DNA of 64,000 nt, taken from positions 3,150,512 to 3,214,511 of the forward strand of contig OZ024809.1 in assembly GCA_964017045.1 (NCBI GenBank). Reading direction: 5' to 3'. Each line of letters starts with the position of its first letter. Within the stretch, counting starts at the first letter, position 1. The translations under genes were made by a program, and so were the position numbers. This DNA is from Omphiscola glabra. Taxonomy: Eukaryota > Mollusca > Gastropoda > Lymnaeidae. Below are positions 34,001 to 45,899 of this stretch, in pieces. Under the pieces are notes generated by a model. It was not told where the DNA came from and did no database searches. It was given only the letters and a program-made list of their open reading frames with translations.

Positions 34001-37000
34001 GTTGGGCTTACTCCTTGATTTTATCAGTGTGAGAATCACTGTTAATGTAGTTGGGTTTTTTTCCCCCCTTATATAAATACAAATAAATGCTTGCCTTTTT
34101 CATTAATAAATTGCAACACCACAAAAATAAATTTGAGCTTTTTATCTGAAACATTTAATATGTTATGATTATTTCTTTGTTCACTCATATAATGCAGTTG
34201 AGTTTACATATTGATGTGGGGAAAAAATAGTATCTTACATTCAAAATAATTATTTAAATAAGAAAATATTAATCTAAAGCACAGTTTATAATTTCAATTA
34301 TTTATACATAGTATCATCAACAAATACTGTAAATGTGACATTTTTTAAAGTGAGAAACATGGGTGAAACTGATGAGAAGAAAGATGAGTGATAAAAAGTG
34401 CATGAAAACTCAATGACAAATAAAAGTGACTAGAGGTCCGCACATAACAATTCTTGGACCACTTAAGCTAGAAAGTTGATCTCTTTGTTTCTGTAAACAA
34501 TCCAGTTAGCTCTATTCTACTGTATTGCATTTATATCATTCGAAATATTTTGAAAATCTCAAACCTAGACTTTTTCATAGTGACCAGCAACTCTGTCATA
34601 CAAGACTAGGCCTAATATTATTTATTTATATGCTATGTATGGACAGCCACATTCAATCATGACCGTAAACAAAATCCTCTTTCATTATGCAATAACTAAT
34701 GTGACATTAATATATATGCTAATTATAATAAGTCAGCTAATAGCTAAAGCTAGTTAGTATTAGATTAGTAGTGGGTCTAGGCCAGAGTATCCAACCTGTT
34801 AACCTCACTAAGCCACATAGGCAGAAAACAAGTTATTTTTTGGCCACATATAATTTATAGAATAAATGAATACTATTGATAGGTGATAAGCAAAAAAAAA
34901 ATAGAAATATGTAACTGTATTAGTATTTTAAAAAGTATAAGACAAAACAGCAACATGAGGTAAGTGAGATCTTTGTTTTTGAGCCTCTAATACTAACACT
35001 CTAATGCTTGGATACTTGTTTTAATAGAATTAGTTGCAATTCTCTGTGAGTTCTCATATGTTCAATAAACAATTTAATTCCAATTTTATTCTCCGTGCAC
35101 TGCACCTTGAAAATAGCTGCTCAAAAATGAAGGTGCTTCCAAAAAGCAATGATGTGAGTTGAGTAAGGTTTCACTGTATAGAAAAGCACATTTTCTCTGG
35201 GAATATATATCTATACAAGTCCAATAAATTTGTCTTTAAGTTGAATGTCAGATTGTAGCAATATATATTCTGTTTGAACCTTGGTAAATGTCGCAACTAT
35301 ACACGAAAAGAGTCCTATACATAATTGCGGCTTCTCAGAGCTCAATTCGTTATTGTTGCAATGTGCATAACAATCACCATGTCATGCTTAAATCTATTGA
35401 AATATCTGATACATGTCTGTTCTTGTGCCGAACTCGTATTAACAAAACAAAAAAACAAACTGACTGCCTGTTGTTGTCCTCTCTCTTCATCGTTGATTTT
35501 ATCGCATCTGAGCGATAGCCAACAATAATGTTACTATGCTCAAAGTTTGTTGATTGGCAGTAAAATCACAATGATCCATACCCATGTATTAATAATATTT
35601 TAAGTGAACAATTAATATTCATTGGTTTTTATTACTTACTAAATACCATTGAGTTAGTGGGATACTTACTCGACAACTTGATTTGGTACTGATGATCTAA
35701 TATTAAGATTATATTGACAAGATTGTATGTAACTGGTGCACTTTGCACATTTTTTTTTAACAATGAAAGCATAAATTAATAAGTTCATAGGAAAACATTG
35801 TTTGCACCTGTTATAATCTAAAAGTAAAAGCAGTATTATGCAAAACTACAATCAAAAGCATTTGGTGGCATGGCATAGTCCATACTACAGACTACTGGAA
35901 CATTCATATTGATAGTTATCACGGTAATTGCACGCTACTGGTCCCTCTGTCGCTCACCCTAACCCGAACCCTAAATCTATCATAAACAAAGGGAAGTGAC
36001 TCCCAATAAGGGGACCACAGAAGCACATTAGCCGTTATCACAATAATATACTGTAAAAACAGACAAACGAATTTTCAAATATCTTTTTAATTCATAGTAA
36101 AAAAACTACTAAAGCTAGTTAATGCCCAATTTCCTGACGACCCCCCCCCCCCCACCATATAACTGTATCATTTTTGTAATAAAATTAATAAATAATATAT
36201 TTTTTTGTGATTAAATTCCATGATTCATCCTTAAAATGTGTGGACGGAAGCATTGAGCTCTCTACATGCATAGGGCGCATCTCAGTCTCACCCTACCAAT
36301 CACCATCGATTATAGTAATATATTTATAAGTGACTGAAAAATTATTCCATTTAAGTCTAAGTCAAAGAGTGCTAGACCTCTACTTTTTTACATCACTGAT
36401 AACCATTAATTCTACAAAAACAACAACTTCAAAAAGTCACTACTTACTATTGTCTACTTCCACAAACATAGAAAAAGTAAAGTTGCTCACACTCACATGA
36501 ATAAATTCTAAGTAAAAGTTTGCTCTAGCATACCTAGACTAAGACTGTGCCCATAATAATGCCATAATTCAGTGTCAGTGTAGAGTAGTGTAGACGTAAA
36601 GTAATTTAAACTGTTAATTAATATTTGTTTGCACACTAATTAAATTACCTAGGCCTAATATTGTAATTTAATAGTAATATAGTAACATTTTATTTCATTG
36701 AATATGATTAGGATTCAAAGGACTGTATTAAGTGTGGGTACCTCAAATGACTGTTGACACCTACTCAGCCTTGGCCTACCGAGACTCCGAAGCCTACTCA
36801 TACTTGCTCTCACAACAACAAAAAAAGACAAGCCACACAAACAAGCTGGGTTATAATTAGATTATCTCTTGAAATACATACCAGGGTTTTGATTAATGTT
36901 TTCCTCACAATAAAACTTTGTTATGAGAAAAAGAACAAAAACCACAAATGACTCGAATATAAATAAAGGGACACACTGACGTGTTAAAGACTGGTTTGTT

Positions 37001-37130
37001 TCCTGCGGCGGTCGACTACCGATTGGGATAGAAAAGTCAGTGTGCAATATTATGTCTCTCTGTGTCATTTCCGGTACTAGGACACTCCGTACATGTTATG
37101 GAGTATATAAGACAAACACGGCACCTGCAA
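31089..37130. other. Six kilobases of intergenic sequence with no recognised gene
   Basis: AT-rich and free of tandem arrays, in contrast to what precedes it. Only short frames occur (none above 80 codons). A possible decayed hAT end (CCAGAGTATCCAACCTGTTA near 34783) precedes a GCCACATA-containing segment. I see no exon with recognisable protein similarity. Confidence 0.45.
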
Positions 37131-37308
37131 TACCGTATCCGGAAATTTGATCGAAAGAAATTTCGTCGACGGAAAATTTATCGACGGAAATTTGATCTAA
37201 CGGAAATTTGGTCGAATCTTTTTTTTTAGTTTACACGTTAAAATTGTGCGTCAAATTTCTTTTTGAACGCATTATTTTGTTTTAATATATAGTATAGTGC
37301 GTTCAAAA
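37131..37308. mobile_element. Truncated CCGGAAATTTG MITE
   Basis: Matches the left half of the complete element at 48332-48630: CGTATCCGGAAATTTGATCG, repeated CGGAAATTTG motifs, then TTAAAATTGTGCGTCAAATT and ATATAGTATAGTGCGTTCAA. It stops there, so the right half is missing. Confidence 0.75.
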
Positions 37309-37499
37309 CTCAATGGAAATTGTGTTGCCTTCATATTCACCAGATTTAGTATAAGTTTCTTCATTTCCCACAATGAACGTTTTCAGCAACCAGGGAAAGC
37401 AAATTAGGATTGTTATTTTCTTTTAAATAAAATGAGCAACTAAAACAGTGTTGAATTTCAGTTTTGAAGTAAAGTCTCAAACAAGAAAATAACGTGGTT

Positions 37500-37915
37500 T
37501 AAATAAGTTCCTGGTATGTCCTTTCCAGTAAGTCTTTGTTGGTGACGTTTGGCCATTTGATGTTCAGAATCTTTCTAGGGTAAGAGTTTATGAATGTCTA
37601 TACTTTCTGCTTGATGCTCGCTGTTGTTCTCCAAGTTTTAGCTCCGTAAAGGACTGTTTTGACATTTTTGTTGAAAATTCTGACTTTGGTTTGAAGAGTC
37701 AGTTCCTTTGACTCCCATATTTTCTTTAATAGTATAGATACTGACCTAGCCTTTCCAATTCTAGCCCTGACATCCGCTTCGAAACCACTAGTTATGTCAT
37801 GGTGCTGCCCAAGTATGCGAAGACCTCCGCTTCTGTCTTTGCATTTTCTGCCAGAGAGATGTGCTCTTTGTTGGCTGGGTTTACCTTCGTAATCTTGGTC
37901 TTACTATTATTTCTG
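37500..37915 (-). pseudogene. RTE-like LINE reverse transcriptase fragment
   Basis: On the minus strand, from 37905 downward, pieces in broken frames match the C-terminal region of RTE-type endonuclease/reverse transcriptases: KTKITKVNPANKEHISLAEN, FAYLGS, then VRIFNKNVKTVLYGAKTWRT and FINSYPRKILNIKWPNVTNK. Several frameshifts and stops show it is long dead. Confidence 0.75.
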
Positions 37916-38008
37916 AGCTATGCTGAAATGGTGGCTGCAACTTTTGTCTTTTTAAATCCTTTATATTAACTTCGCTCTTGTTCCTAGCTGGCTGTCTGGC
38001 AAAATCTT

Positions 38009-38505
38009 TGTGATGAAGAGCCCTTGTATCTGTGGACTTGGCTGTTAAAGTTTTAGTTAACATTGAGTTGAAGAGCCCTTGTATCTGTGGACTTGGCTGT
38101 TAAAGTTTTAGTTAACATTGAGTTGAAGAGCCCTTGTATCTGTGGACTTGGCTGTTAAAGTTTTAGTCAACATTGTGATGAAGAGCCCTTGTATCTGTGG
38201 ACTTGGCTCTTACAGTTTTAGTTAACATTGAGATGAAGAGCCCTTGTATCTGTGGACTTGGCTGTTAAAGTTTTAGTCAACATTGTGATGAAGAGCCCTT
38301 GTATCTGTGGACTTGGCTCTTAAAGTTTTAGTCAACATTGTGATGAAGAGCCCTTGTATCTGTGGACTTGGCTCTTACAGTTTTAGTTAACATTGAGTTG
38401 AAGAGCCCTGGTACCTGTGGACTTGACTGTTACAGTTTTAGTTAACATTGAGATGAAGAGCCCTGTTATCTGAGGACTTACAGTTCTAGATAACATTTAG
38501 ATGAA
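38009..38505. repeat. 55-bp minisatellite, about 9 copies
   Basis: Unit contains GATGAAGAGCCCTTGTATCT, GTGGACTTGGCTGTTAAAG and TTTTAGTTAACATTG. It begins beside a short match (37955-38000) to the dispersed repeat of 170-220. Confidence 0.93.
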
Positions 38506-38663
38506 GAGCTTAGTGTACATCGTTTAAATGTGAACAGGAATAAGGCAGAGTTTATGCTTAGATATTGGGAAAGGATAAACGCCGACTGCCATTCCTTTTC
38601 AAAGATGGAAATTAAAGAATATCAAGAAATGTGTGAGTCTACAAGTTGTATGTGTAGTCAAGG

Positions 38664-38716
38664 GTGTGTGTGTGTGTGTGTGTGTGCGTGCGTGCGTGTG
38701 TGTGTGTGTGTGTGTG
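38664..38716. repeat. GT microsatellite with GC interruptions
   Basis: A run of GT dinucleotides interrupted by GCGTGCGTGCGT. Confidence 0.95.
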
Positions 38717-38804
38717 ATTGACAGTTTTAATATGTTTATTTAGAAATTTGAGAAAGTCAGAGCTTGAGAACGGACTAGAGCTTTATTGGGTTCTATTTCT
38801 ATAG

Positions 38805-38930
38805 ATAAAGCCAAAGAAAAAGTGTCAAAGTCCCAATGAGAATCTAAAGAAAAAGTGCAAATCCCAAGGAGAATCTGAAGAAAAAATCAAAATCCCAAGA
38901 AGAATCTGAAGAAAAAAGGAATCTCTAAAG
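38805..38930. repeat. Short repeat, 3-4 copies of about 36 bp
   Basis: Copies share AATCTGAAGAAAAA and AAATCCCAAG motifs. Confidence 0.65.
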
Positions 38931-40030
38931 AAAGATAAAAAAATAAAAAATGACAATGCCAGAGACGAAAAGGTTAACAATGTCCTGACTAACATTGAAT
39001 TACACAGTTAACAATAAACAAGTTAAATAAATGCACGTTGTGACAAAATATACTTAGCTAAGAATAGAGTAGTTCATGTTATACATATGGCAATTAAAAT
39101 GATATTATTTAATAATGTTTAATTATAAAAGAAATCACGTGACAGTGTTTAAAATAATCAGTTTCAGAATTGAGGGGGCGTAAAAATGAATATTTCCCCC
39201 TCACGCCAAGCACTGTAGATACGCCCCTGCTAATGGCGTCGAAATATGTTGGGTCCACCGAGGTGTCACTTTTGCTTATATGCAGGTGTGGCATTTCCGG
39301 ACAGCTGCAGAGTTTGTATTGTGAACGGGAGTACGGCAAAAATATTTTCCCGCCCATTGCAGCAGTATTAGGTGCGCCACTAGGCAGTGTGTCTATCGAT
39401 ACCAAAATTGGCGATCATTTTCATCGGAAAGGAGGGCGGAAATTGAGGGCGCCGATGGATCTTGATCCATGGAGGGGTTTGATTATTTCAAAATCAAGAG
39501 GTGTGTTTTTGAGTATACTTGAATTCAATATTTTAATGTATACTTTTTGAACGGGGAGGGACATTGTTAATATTTTGTGAGAGGCATTATTTAGCCCAGT
39601 GCCTTGTATAAACTTAATTCACTCCGTTTGTGGCGTGTCCCAGTGTAATCATTTGGCACAAGCTTATAATCAACCCCATACTGTACCATTGATCAGCGTG
39701 AATGAAAGGGTGCAGAAATTTAGGGTGCTAAAGACAGTCGGGGAAATTCAAAATGCATGGGTGCGTTTTGGCGCATACATGAATTTGTTTTTTCTTTCAG
39801 ACAATTTTGGTGTTGCATTTCAAACTTTCGGTTGGAGACTGCCAAAATTAGCAATAATAATGATTAAAGACATCTTAAATTCCGCACCAGTGTGATGTAA
39901 ACTATATTCATTCTAGTTGTGTCACCCTTGAAGGTAAGCTTTTGCCATAGCTTAATATCGCCTATTGAAATGGTCGGAAAACTCATAAGTCAAAATAGCC
40001 AAAAATCAGCAGCAGGACGATTAAAAAAAT
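38931..40030. other. Intergenic stretch with mixed composition, no assigned gene
   Basis: 39170-39550 is less AT-rich than its surroundings and open on the plus strand for 126 codons, with a partial overlap of open minus-strand frame, but I recognise no protein family. It may be an old element. The frame at 39599-39895 (98 codons) is likewise unassigned. Confidence 0.35.
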
Positions 40031-40182
40031 TTTGAGAGCCAAATTTCTTTTCAAGAACTTGTCAAGAACCGTGTTTTTCGGAGTCAAAACCCATTTGTGG
40101 CCTACAGGCCGAGTCACACTTAGGTCGCTAAAGAGCCGCACGCAGTTCGCGAGGCTCGCGAGCCGCAGTTTACCGACCACTG
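40031..40182. mobile_element. hAT-like element end
   Basis: Read from 40182 on the minus strand: CAGTGGTCGGTAAACTGCGG, CTCGCGAGCC, then GGCTCTTTAGCG. This is the conserved terminus of a common hAT family in animal genomes. The opposite end is not clear, so the left boundary is approximate. Confidence 0.55.
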
Positions 40183-41389
40183 TCCTATTAAATCTTCATA
40201 GTCCACAGAATTTTTTTTATTTACAAGTAATTACAAGAATGCATTTTATCTCATATCTAAATTTAGTTTTTCAACATTTTACACCTAATTGGAGAGCAAC
40301 GGAAGAGATCCTCGTTTAAAAATGTAGGTGTCACTTCACCTATTATAACCATCGTGTGCACCCATGAGCAACCCTTACGGTGCTGGGCGCCTCGGATATT
40401 TTAGGTATTTAAATATGTAATGAGGATTTTATTAGCTATCACATTTCAATGCAGGGTGCTCAAATTTTACCAGAGTCAAAACGAAAAACGAATTGTTAAC
40501 TAGAACAGTCTATACGTTTTATGGGTTTATAAAACTGGTCATTTTTATAAATGGTAAATTAATAGCATAACTATTTTAAGAAAACACATGAGTTGTTTAC
40601 AAAAGACATTATATATTTATTAATGTGTGATTTTAGCTAAGGGAAATCGTATTAAAATAAAGTATATATTTCCGAAAATTCAGTTGATCGTAATGTGTAT
40701 TTGTAATTTCAAAACACTATAACATTTTTGAGATAAATTACAAATTGCCTCTTAGATATACTTTAAAACACATTTTTTAAAACCAAATCCACAAAATTTA
40801 CTCTAAATTGAACAAATTAGGAATAAGAATTTTTTCTAAAGCTAGTACCAACACATTTTTTTATAGAAATAACAATCGAAATGCTTGTTCACAAAAAACT
40901 TTAAAAAATATATTTTAAGCTTTCTGATAGATTCCCACCATGAAAAAAAAATTTAAAAGATTCATGTAGATAGGTGGGGCGTAATAATATAGGATGTGTA
41001 TTTTTGTAACCTCTGTTGTGCAGGAAACAATGTTACAAAAGTAGCACATTAAAAGAAAGCACAAACGCTTTCGATATAATAATTAATTTATGAAATGTGC
41101 ACTTTTTGGATGCGCCCGTTAAATTCTTAATTATAAAAAAAAATCTCATTTTTTTAAATTTTACATTTTATATAGCTTAGCACATATGGAATCGATTAAA
41201 TATATATATTTTTTAAAGACTAATGTCATCATACAATTTATAATTAGCACCAATCCCTACTAACTTTAAAAGTAATGCTTTTATGATGAAATATAATTTG
41301 AAAATAAATTGCGCATGTTTGATACTTTGCAAGAACTATTAATAATTTTGTAGAACTTTTTATAGATGTAAAGGTAATTAAATACAGTG
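40183..41389. other. AT-rich intergenic sequence
   Basis: I see no gene, array or element end in this stretch. Confidence 0.4.
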
Positions 41390-41397
41390 ATATCAAA

Positions 41398-41565
41398 CAC
41401 TGGCGTAGCGAGTTTAACTCGCGCCAGGGGCACAATACCTTTTTAGCGCCCCCCCCCATTCGAAAACAATACAATATTGTATGTCAAATATACCATTTGA
41501 CGCCCCTTTGTGAGTAGCGCCCGGGGCATGATGCCCCCCCTTTCTCCCCCCTCACTACGCCACTG
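41398..41565. mobile_element. hAT-like MITE with 8-bp target duplication
   Basis: A 168-bp element with ends CACTGGCGTAGCGAG and CTCACTACGCCACTG (inverted, one or two differences), flanked by ATATCAAA at 41390-41397 and 41566-41573. The interior is rich in GCGCCCCCCC and GGGGCATGATGCCCC. Confidence 0.85.
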
Positions 41566-41718
41566 ATATCAAAATCTTTAAAAATACCGATATATTATGC
41601 GAACTACAGGAAGTGAGACATCGGCTGGAGTGGCCAGTAGGATATTATTAATCGAATACTGTAAGCCTTTAATAACAAGCTTGGCTTTATATACGGATCA
41701 TCAAATATATCTAACGTA

Positions 41719-42569
41719 GCACTTTAGGGATGCGAGGTGAACAATGGCGCACTTTAGGGATGTGAGGTGAACAATGGCGCACTTTAGGGATGTGAGGTGA
41801 ACAATGGCGCACTTTAGGGATCCTAGGCGAACAATGGCGCACTTTAGGGATGTGAGGTGAACAATGGCGCACTTTAGGGATGCGAGGTGAACAATGGCGC
41901 ACTTTAGGGGTGTGAGGTGAACAATGGCGCACTTTAGGGATGTGAGGTGAACAATGGCGCACTTTATAAGGGATGCGAGGTGAACAATGGCGCACTTTAG
42001 GGATGTGAGGTGAACAATGGCGCACTTTAGGGATGCGAGGTGAACAATGGCGCACTTTAGGGATGCGAGGTGAACAATGGCGCACTTTATAAGGGATGCG
42101 AGGTGAACAATGGCACACTTTAGGGATGTGAGGTGAACAATGGCGCACTTTAGGGATGTGAGGTGAACAATGGCGCACTTTAGGGATGTGAGGTGAACAA
42201 TGGCGCACTTTAGGGATGTGAGGTGAACAATGGCGCACTTTAGGGATGTGAGGTGAACAATGGCGCACTTTAGGGATGTGAGGTGAACAATGGCGCACTT
42301 TAGGAATGTGAGGTGAACAATGGCGCACTTTAGGGATGTGAGGTGAACAATGGCGCACTTTAGGGATGCGAGGTGAACAATGGCGCACTTTAGGGATGTG
42401 AGGTGAACAATGGCGCACTTTAGGGATGCGAGGTGAACAATGGCGCACTTTAGGGATGTGAGGTAAACAATGGCGCACTTTAGGGATGCGAGGTGAACAA
42501 TGGCGCACTTTAGGGATGTGAGGTGAACAATGGCGCACTTTAGGGATGTGAGGTGAACAATGGTGCACT
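41719..42569. repeat. 30-bp minisatellite, about 28 copies
   Basis: Unit GCACTTTAGGGATGTGAGGT plus GAACAATGGC. Most variation is GTG/GCG. Two units (near 41964 and 42088) carry a 3-bp insertion (TTTATAAGGG for TTTAGGG), so the minus-strand frame of 285 codons (HCSPHIPKVR repeat) survives. I regard it as non-coding. Confidence 0.96.
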
Positions 42570-43794
42570 CATTTGCGTGCGCACTATAAATTGGTATGTG
42601 CAGGCAGACTAGCGGACATGTACGTCAAACATCGACCAAGATGACAATTCATAAAGACTACTACCTGAATAAAAGTTAAAATCCCAGACCGAAACCCTAA
42701 AGACTGTAATGTACCCGTTTCCGTTTTCTGTCGGCTGTCTAATATACACTTTTATATTTATAACAGATAACTTTTTTTAAATACATATTTTAAATAGAAA
42801 GGGTTGGAACCCCATTGGATGAATGTGAAAACACCCTTAGTTACTTAATATTACAATACCAACTAAGATGTATACACTTGTAAATAAACTAAGGTATAGC
42901 GAATAAAATCCCATTTTCGACTAGATATAATTCATAGCATAATACACGAGGGTTGCAGAGAAATAAATTATTGAACTTATATCAAAAGCACACATAGCTG
43001 CTCCCAATATTTAAGTATTCTTTCAATAAAAAATTTAGTTATGTAAAGATGAGCTTGTCATTAGAGTACCATGGATGAGAATGCGCACGAAATCAGCTAA
43101 CATTGTTTACAATGAAGCAATAAACTAGAGTAGGCCTATACAATGGATGAGTGGTAACTCGACTTACTAACTTAATTCATTCCTGTCTGTGATTCATATA
43201 TCGAAACATGATTTCCCATTACATTTTACGGGAAATCAATTATAATCCATTCTTAGATTATTATTATTATTTTTAAAATTCAAATAATAAAAAAACACTA
43301 CTATCATCTAAATTAAGAAAATGGAAATAAATAGAACAGGAGTAAGAATGGCCTTTTTTAGACAATAAATATTCATGTTGTATACCAGAATACCATCACA
43401 AATTTGTATTTACTCAATCTTTGGTTATGCATGATACATATGTATGTAGTATAAAAATCCTCTTCTATTAAATTTTAGTAGAAAAATCCGCAATACTGAA
43501 TCATTTTGGCCTGACGTACGTTTCCAGACGCACACATACACACAACAGCCCGATTACGCATGCGCCTGTCTTTCCGTCATTCTTTCCATAGACATCACAA
43601 AAAGAAATACATACATACAGTACACATATTTAATATGAACCTAAGAAAATCTTGACTAATTTTGTAGTTTGATTATACAAATACCGAAATAGATAAACAC
43701 AAAGCATATATGTGCGAGCAGCATGATTTGCACTCACCACTTGTTGGTCGCACACACAACTCATTGGCCTTATTTCGGATAAACGTGACGTAAT
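42570..43794. other. Intergenic sequence with possible promoter-type motifs
   Basis: No coding exon seen. ACGCATGCGCC near 43556 resembles an NRF1 site, and GTGACGTAA near 43787 resembles a CRE. Either could mark an unrecognised promoter, but single motifs like these also occur by chance. Confidence 0.25.
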
Positions 43795-44272
43795 AATACC
43801 CCTAGTGTTGGCAGCATGCTGGAAACACTGGGCTGGTCACCATTGGAGGAACGATGACGACTATCCAGGCTCTCCATGATGTACAAGATAAATAATGGGC
43901 TAGTCCACTGCTCTGGCATTAAACAGAAACTCGTCCCTCTCCCCCATAGACAGCGACGAGGCCATGACAAGCAGTTCCGGCTCATACCAGCGAAGAGCCA
44001 GTATAGGAACTGCTCATTCCTGCCAAAGACAATCAGGGACTGGAACAAGCTTTCAAAAGGAACAGTTGAGGCGACAACACTTGACTCATTTGCGTCTATT
44101 GCCTCAGGCCTTCCAACCCCCAGTGCATGATACCCTCACTCAGTTACTCTTGTAACCAGTGAAATATCCTCATCAACACCAGGCACAGAAACATTGCAAA
44201 TCCCATCTACATTCATAGGAGCCATAATGATCAATAAATTGATCGTTGGGCCTTAATATTTAGAAGAAGAAC
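43795..44272 (+). pseudogene. LINE 3' end, copy A (reverse transcriptase C-terminus)
   Basis: Encodes MLETLGWSPLEER, an in-frame stop, then RLSMMYKINNGLVHCSGIKQ, GHDKQFRLIPAKSQYRNCSF and LPKTIRDWNKLSK, the C-terminal region of many animal LINE polymerases. The 3' UTR ends in TAGAAGAAGAAC. Shares over 400 bp with copy B at 46150. Truncated at the 5' end and inactive. Confidence 0.85.
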
Positions 44273-44535
44273 ATTAAAGGTACGGTAAGCGCGCAAGTGC
44301 ACTGCATCTCATTTCGCATCTCGAATCTAGGTTCGCAAGGGGATATGAAGTTCGAATGAAGAGAAGTTCTTGAGGCGAGGTACCGCTGCATTTGACATTT
44401 CTTAACTTCTTGATGAATTGGTCTTTCTGGAATATGTCCCAATCTCTCTCGCTATTGGTCAACGTTTATTTCTCACGAATTGTGTGTCTATGCTATGGCT
44501 TCGTACGAGAAGAAATTTTCTAAACTTACATCAGG

Positions 44536-45000
44536 TCCGCACCAATAAAATTCTGGGCCCCAGGCAGCTGACAGAGTTTGGGCCCCTTTCGTGTTTCAAA
44601 CATGCATGTGCGTATATTTTTAAAACTCAAAAAATGACGGGCCCCTATCTAGCACGGGCCCCTGACAAGTGCCATGGTTGTCCCCTCCCTACAGGGTGGG
44701 CCAATAAAAGTGAGAACATCTCATAGCATATGAGTTATTTCAAATATAATTTAATTAATTATAATTCTTCATAAATTTTTTTGCGAAATATTTAGCTAAT
44801 CAGAAATTATGTTCATTATGTAAGTAAGTAAATCAGTAAACTATTTAATCTAGTATGGGTATAGTTAAACTATTTTTATGTGATTTAATCACATTTTACG
44901 AGATGTTCTCACTTTTATTGGCCCACCCTGTAGGTGCAGGCCCGCTTACATATATTTAGACTAGACACATCTTCTTATCAGTAACTTGCCTTTAAATAAG
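44536..45000. other. GGGCCC-rich repeat interrupted by a MITE
   Basis: 44540-44690 and 44933-44945 look like a single GGGCCCC-rich unit (CTGGGCCCCAGG, TTTGGGCCCC, ACGGGCCCCT) split by the TA-flanked element at 44692-44930. The class of the outer repeat is unknown. Confidence 0.4.
44692..44930. mobile_element. Tc1/mariner-type MITE with TA target duplication
   Basis: A 239-bp element with matching inverted ends beginning CAGGGTGGGCCAATAAAAGT and extending through GAGAACATCTC, at least 31 bp. TA is duplicated at 44690-44691 and 44931-44932. There is no coding capacity and the interior is AT-rich. Confidence 0.88.
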
Positions 45001-45181
45001 AATTCTTTGCGAAGATACAAGTTGTTGTCTTTTTAAAGACTAGTTTTCAATATTATTGCGGCCTATTTTAAAAGTATAGTGTTATAACTTTCATTGTTAA
45101 ATAGGCTTCATGTATTTGTTCTGAATTTTTCGTACACTGGTACATTCATACGTGTGCATTCTTATAAGAGGTAAGCCCAGG

Positions 45182-45268
45182 CAGGGCCGGCCTTAGGCCA
45201 CTGCAACCTATGCGGCCGCAGTGGGCCCCGCACTTTATTTTCTAATACAATTGTTAGGGCCGGCCCTG
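45182..45268. mobile_element. 87-bp hAT-like MITE
   Basis: Ends CAGGGCCGGCC and GGCCGGCCCTG are perfectly inverted. The 8-bp flank AGCCCAGG is repeated exactly at 45174-45181 and 45269-45276. The interior contains GCGGCCGCAGTGGGCCCCGC. Confidence 0.88.
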
Positions 45269-45899
45269 AGCCCAGGGCCGTCGCGTGACGTCACTTTTCA
45301 ACCTTGTTCTCCTTGCTTTCAAAGTTCATATTAAAATGTTTCTACGTCACCACTTTGGACTTTGGACCCCATAAATATCCGAGGAACCCCCCCCCCCCTT
45401 TTCCCACCTCATTCCCGACAACGACAAAGTAGCAAAATGTAGTAGGCTTATGTGTGGACTGAAATGTCACCCCAAATTAAAGTGCACCACCTGAGGAGGA
45501 TATCCCCCCCCCCCTCTTCCTACGCCAGTGCCTTCTTAGTTCAGATTGAACATGTTTAATCAAGAGCTGTCCAGGACAGCCTGTCCTTCCAGCCACGCGT
45601 CGGTTGCGTTCTCCAAATAAATTAAACCCTGTGCATTCAATAAATATAAATAGAAGAAATAAACAAAATAAACTTTTGTCTTGTTGACGTCTTACTTCAT
45701 TGTTTTTGTTTTTTTTCATGCAGGCAGATACTTAATTATTGCGTTCATGAATAAAGTTATTTTATATTTGCCTAAGTTTAAGACCATGCCCTAAAATAAA
45801 CGTTTAATTCATCCTTTCTTGCATCCACTTAAAATCTCCGACCATGAATTTCTTTATATCGGAATTTATATATTATGTAGATCTTGATCTGCATTAGGA

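Noticed and set aside
35960..35985. Telomere-like CCCTAA motifs (ACCCTAACCCGAACCCTAAA)
   Set aside because: Only two or three degenerate units; too short to call an interstitial telomeric repeat.
39170..39550. 126-codon plus-strand frame as a possible gene
   Set aside because: No family recognised; the region overlaps an open minus frame, so it is noted only as unassigned sequence.
41711..42568. 285-codon minus-strand frame of HCSPHIPKVR repeats
   Set aside because: By-product of a 30-bp minisatellite with no other gene features.
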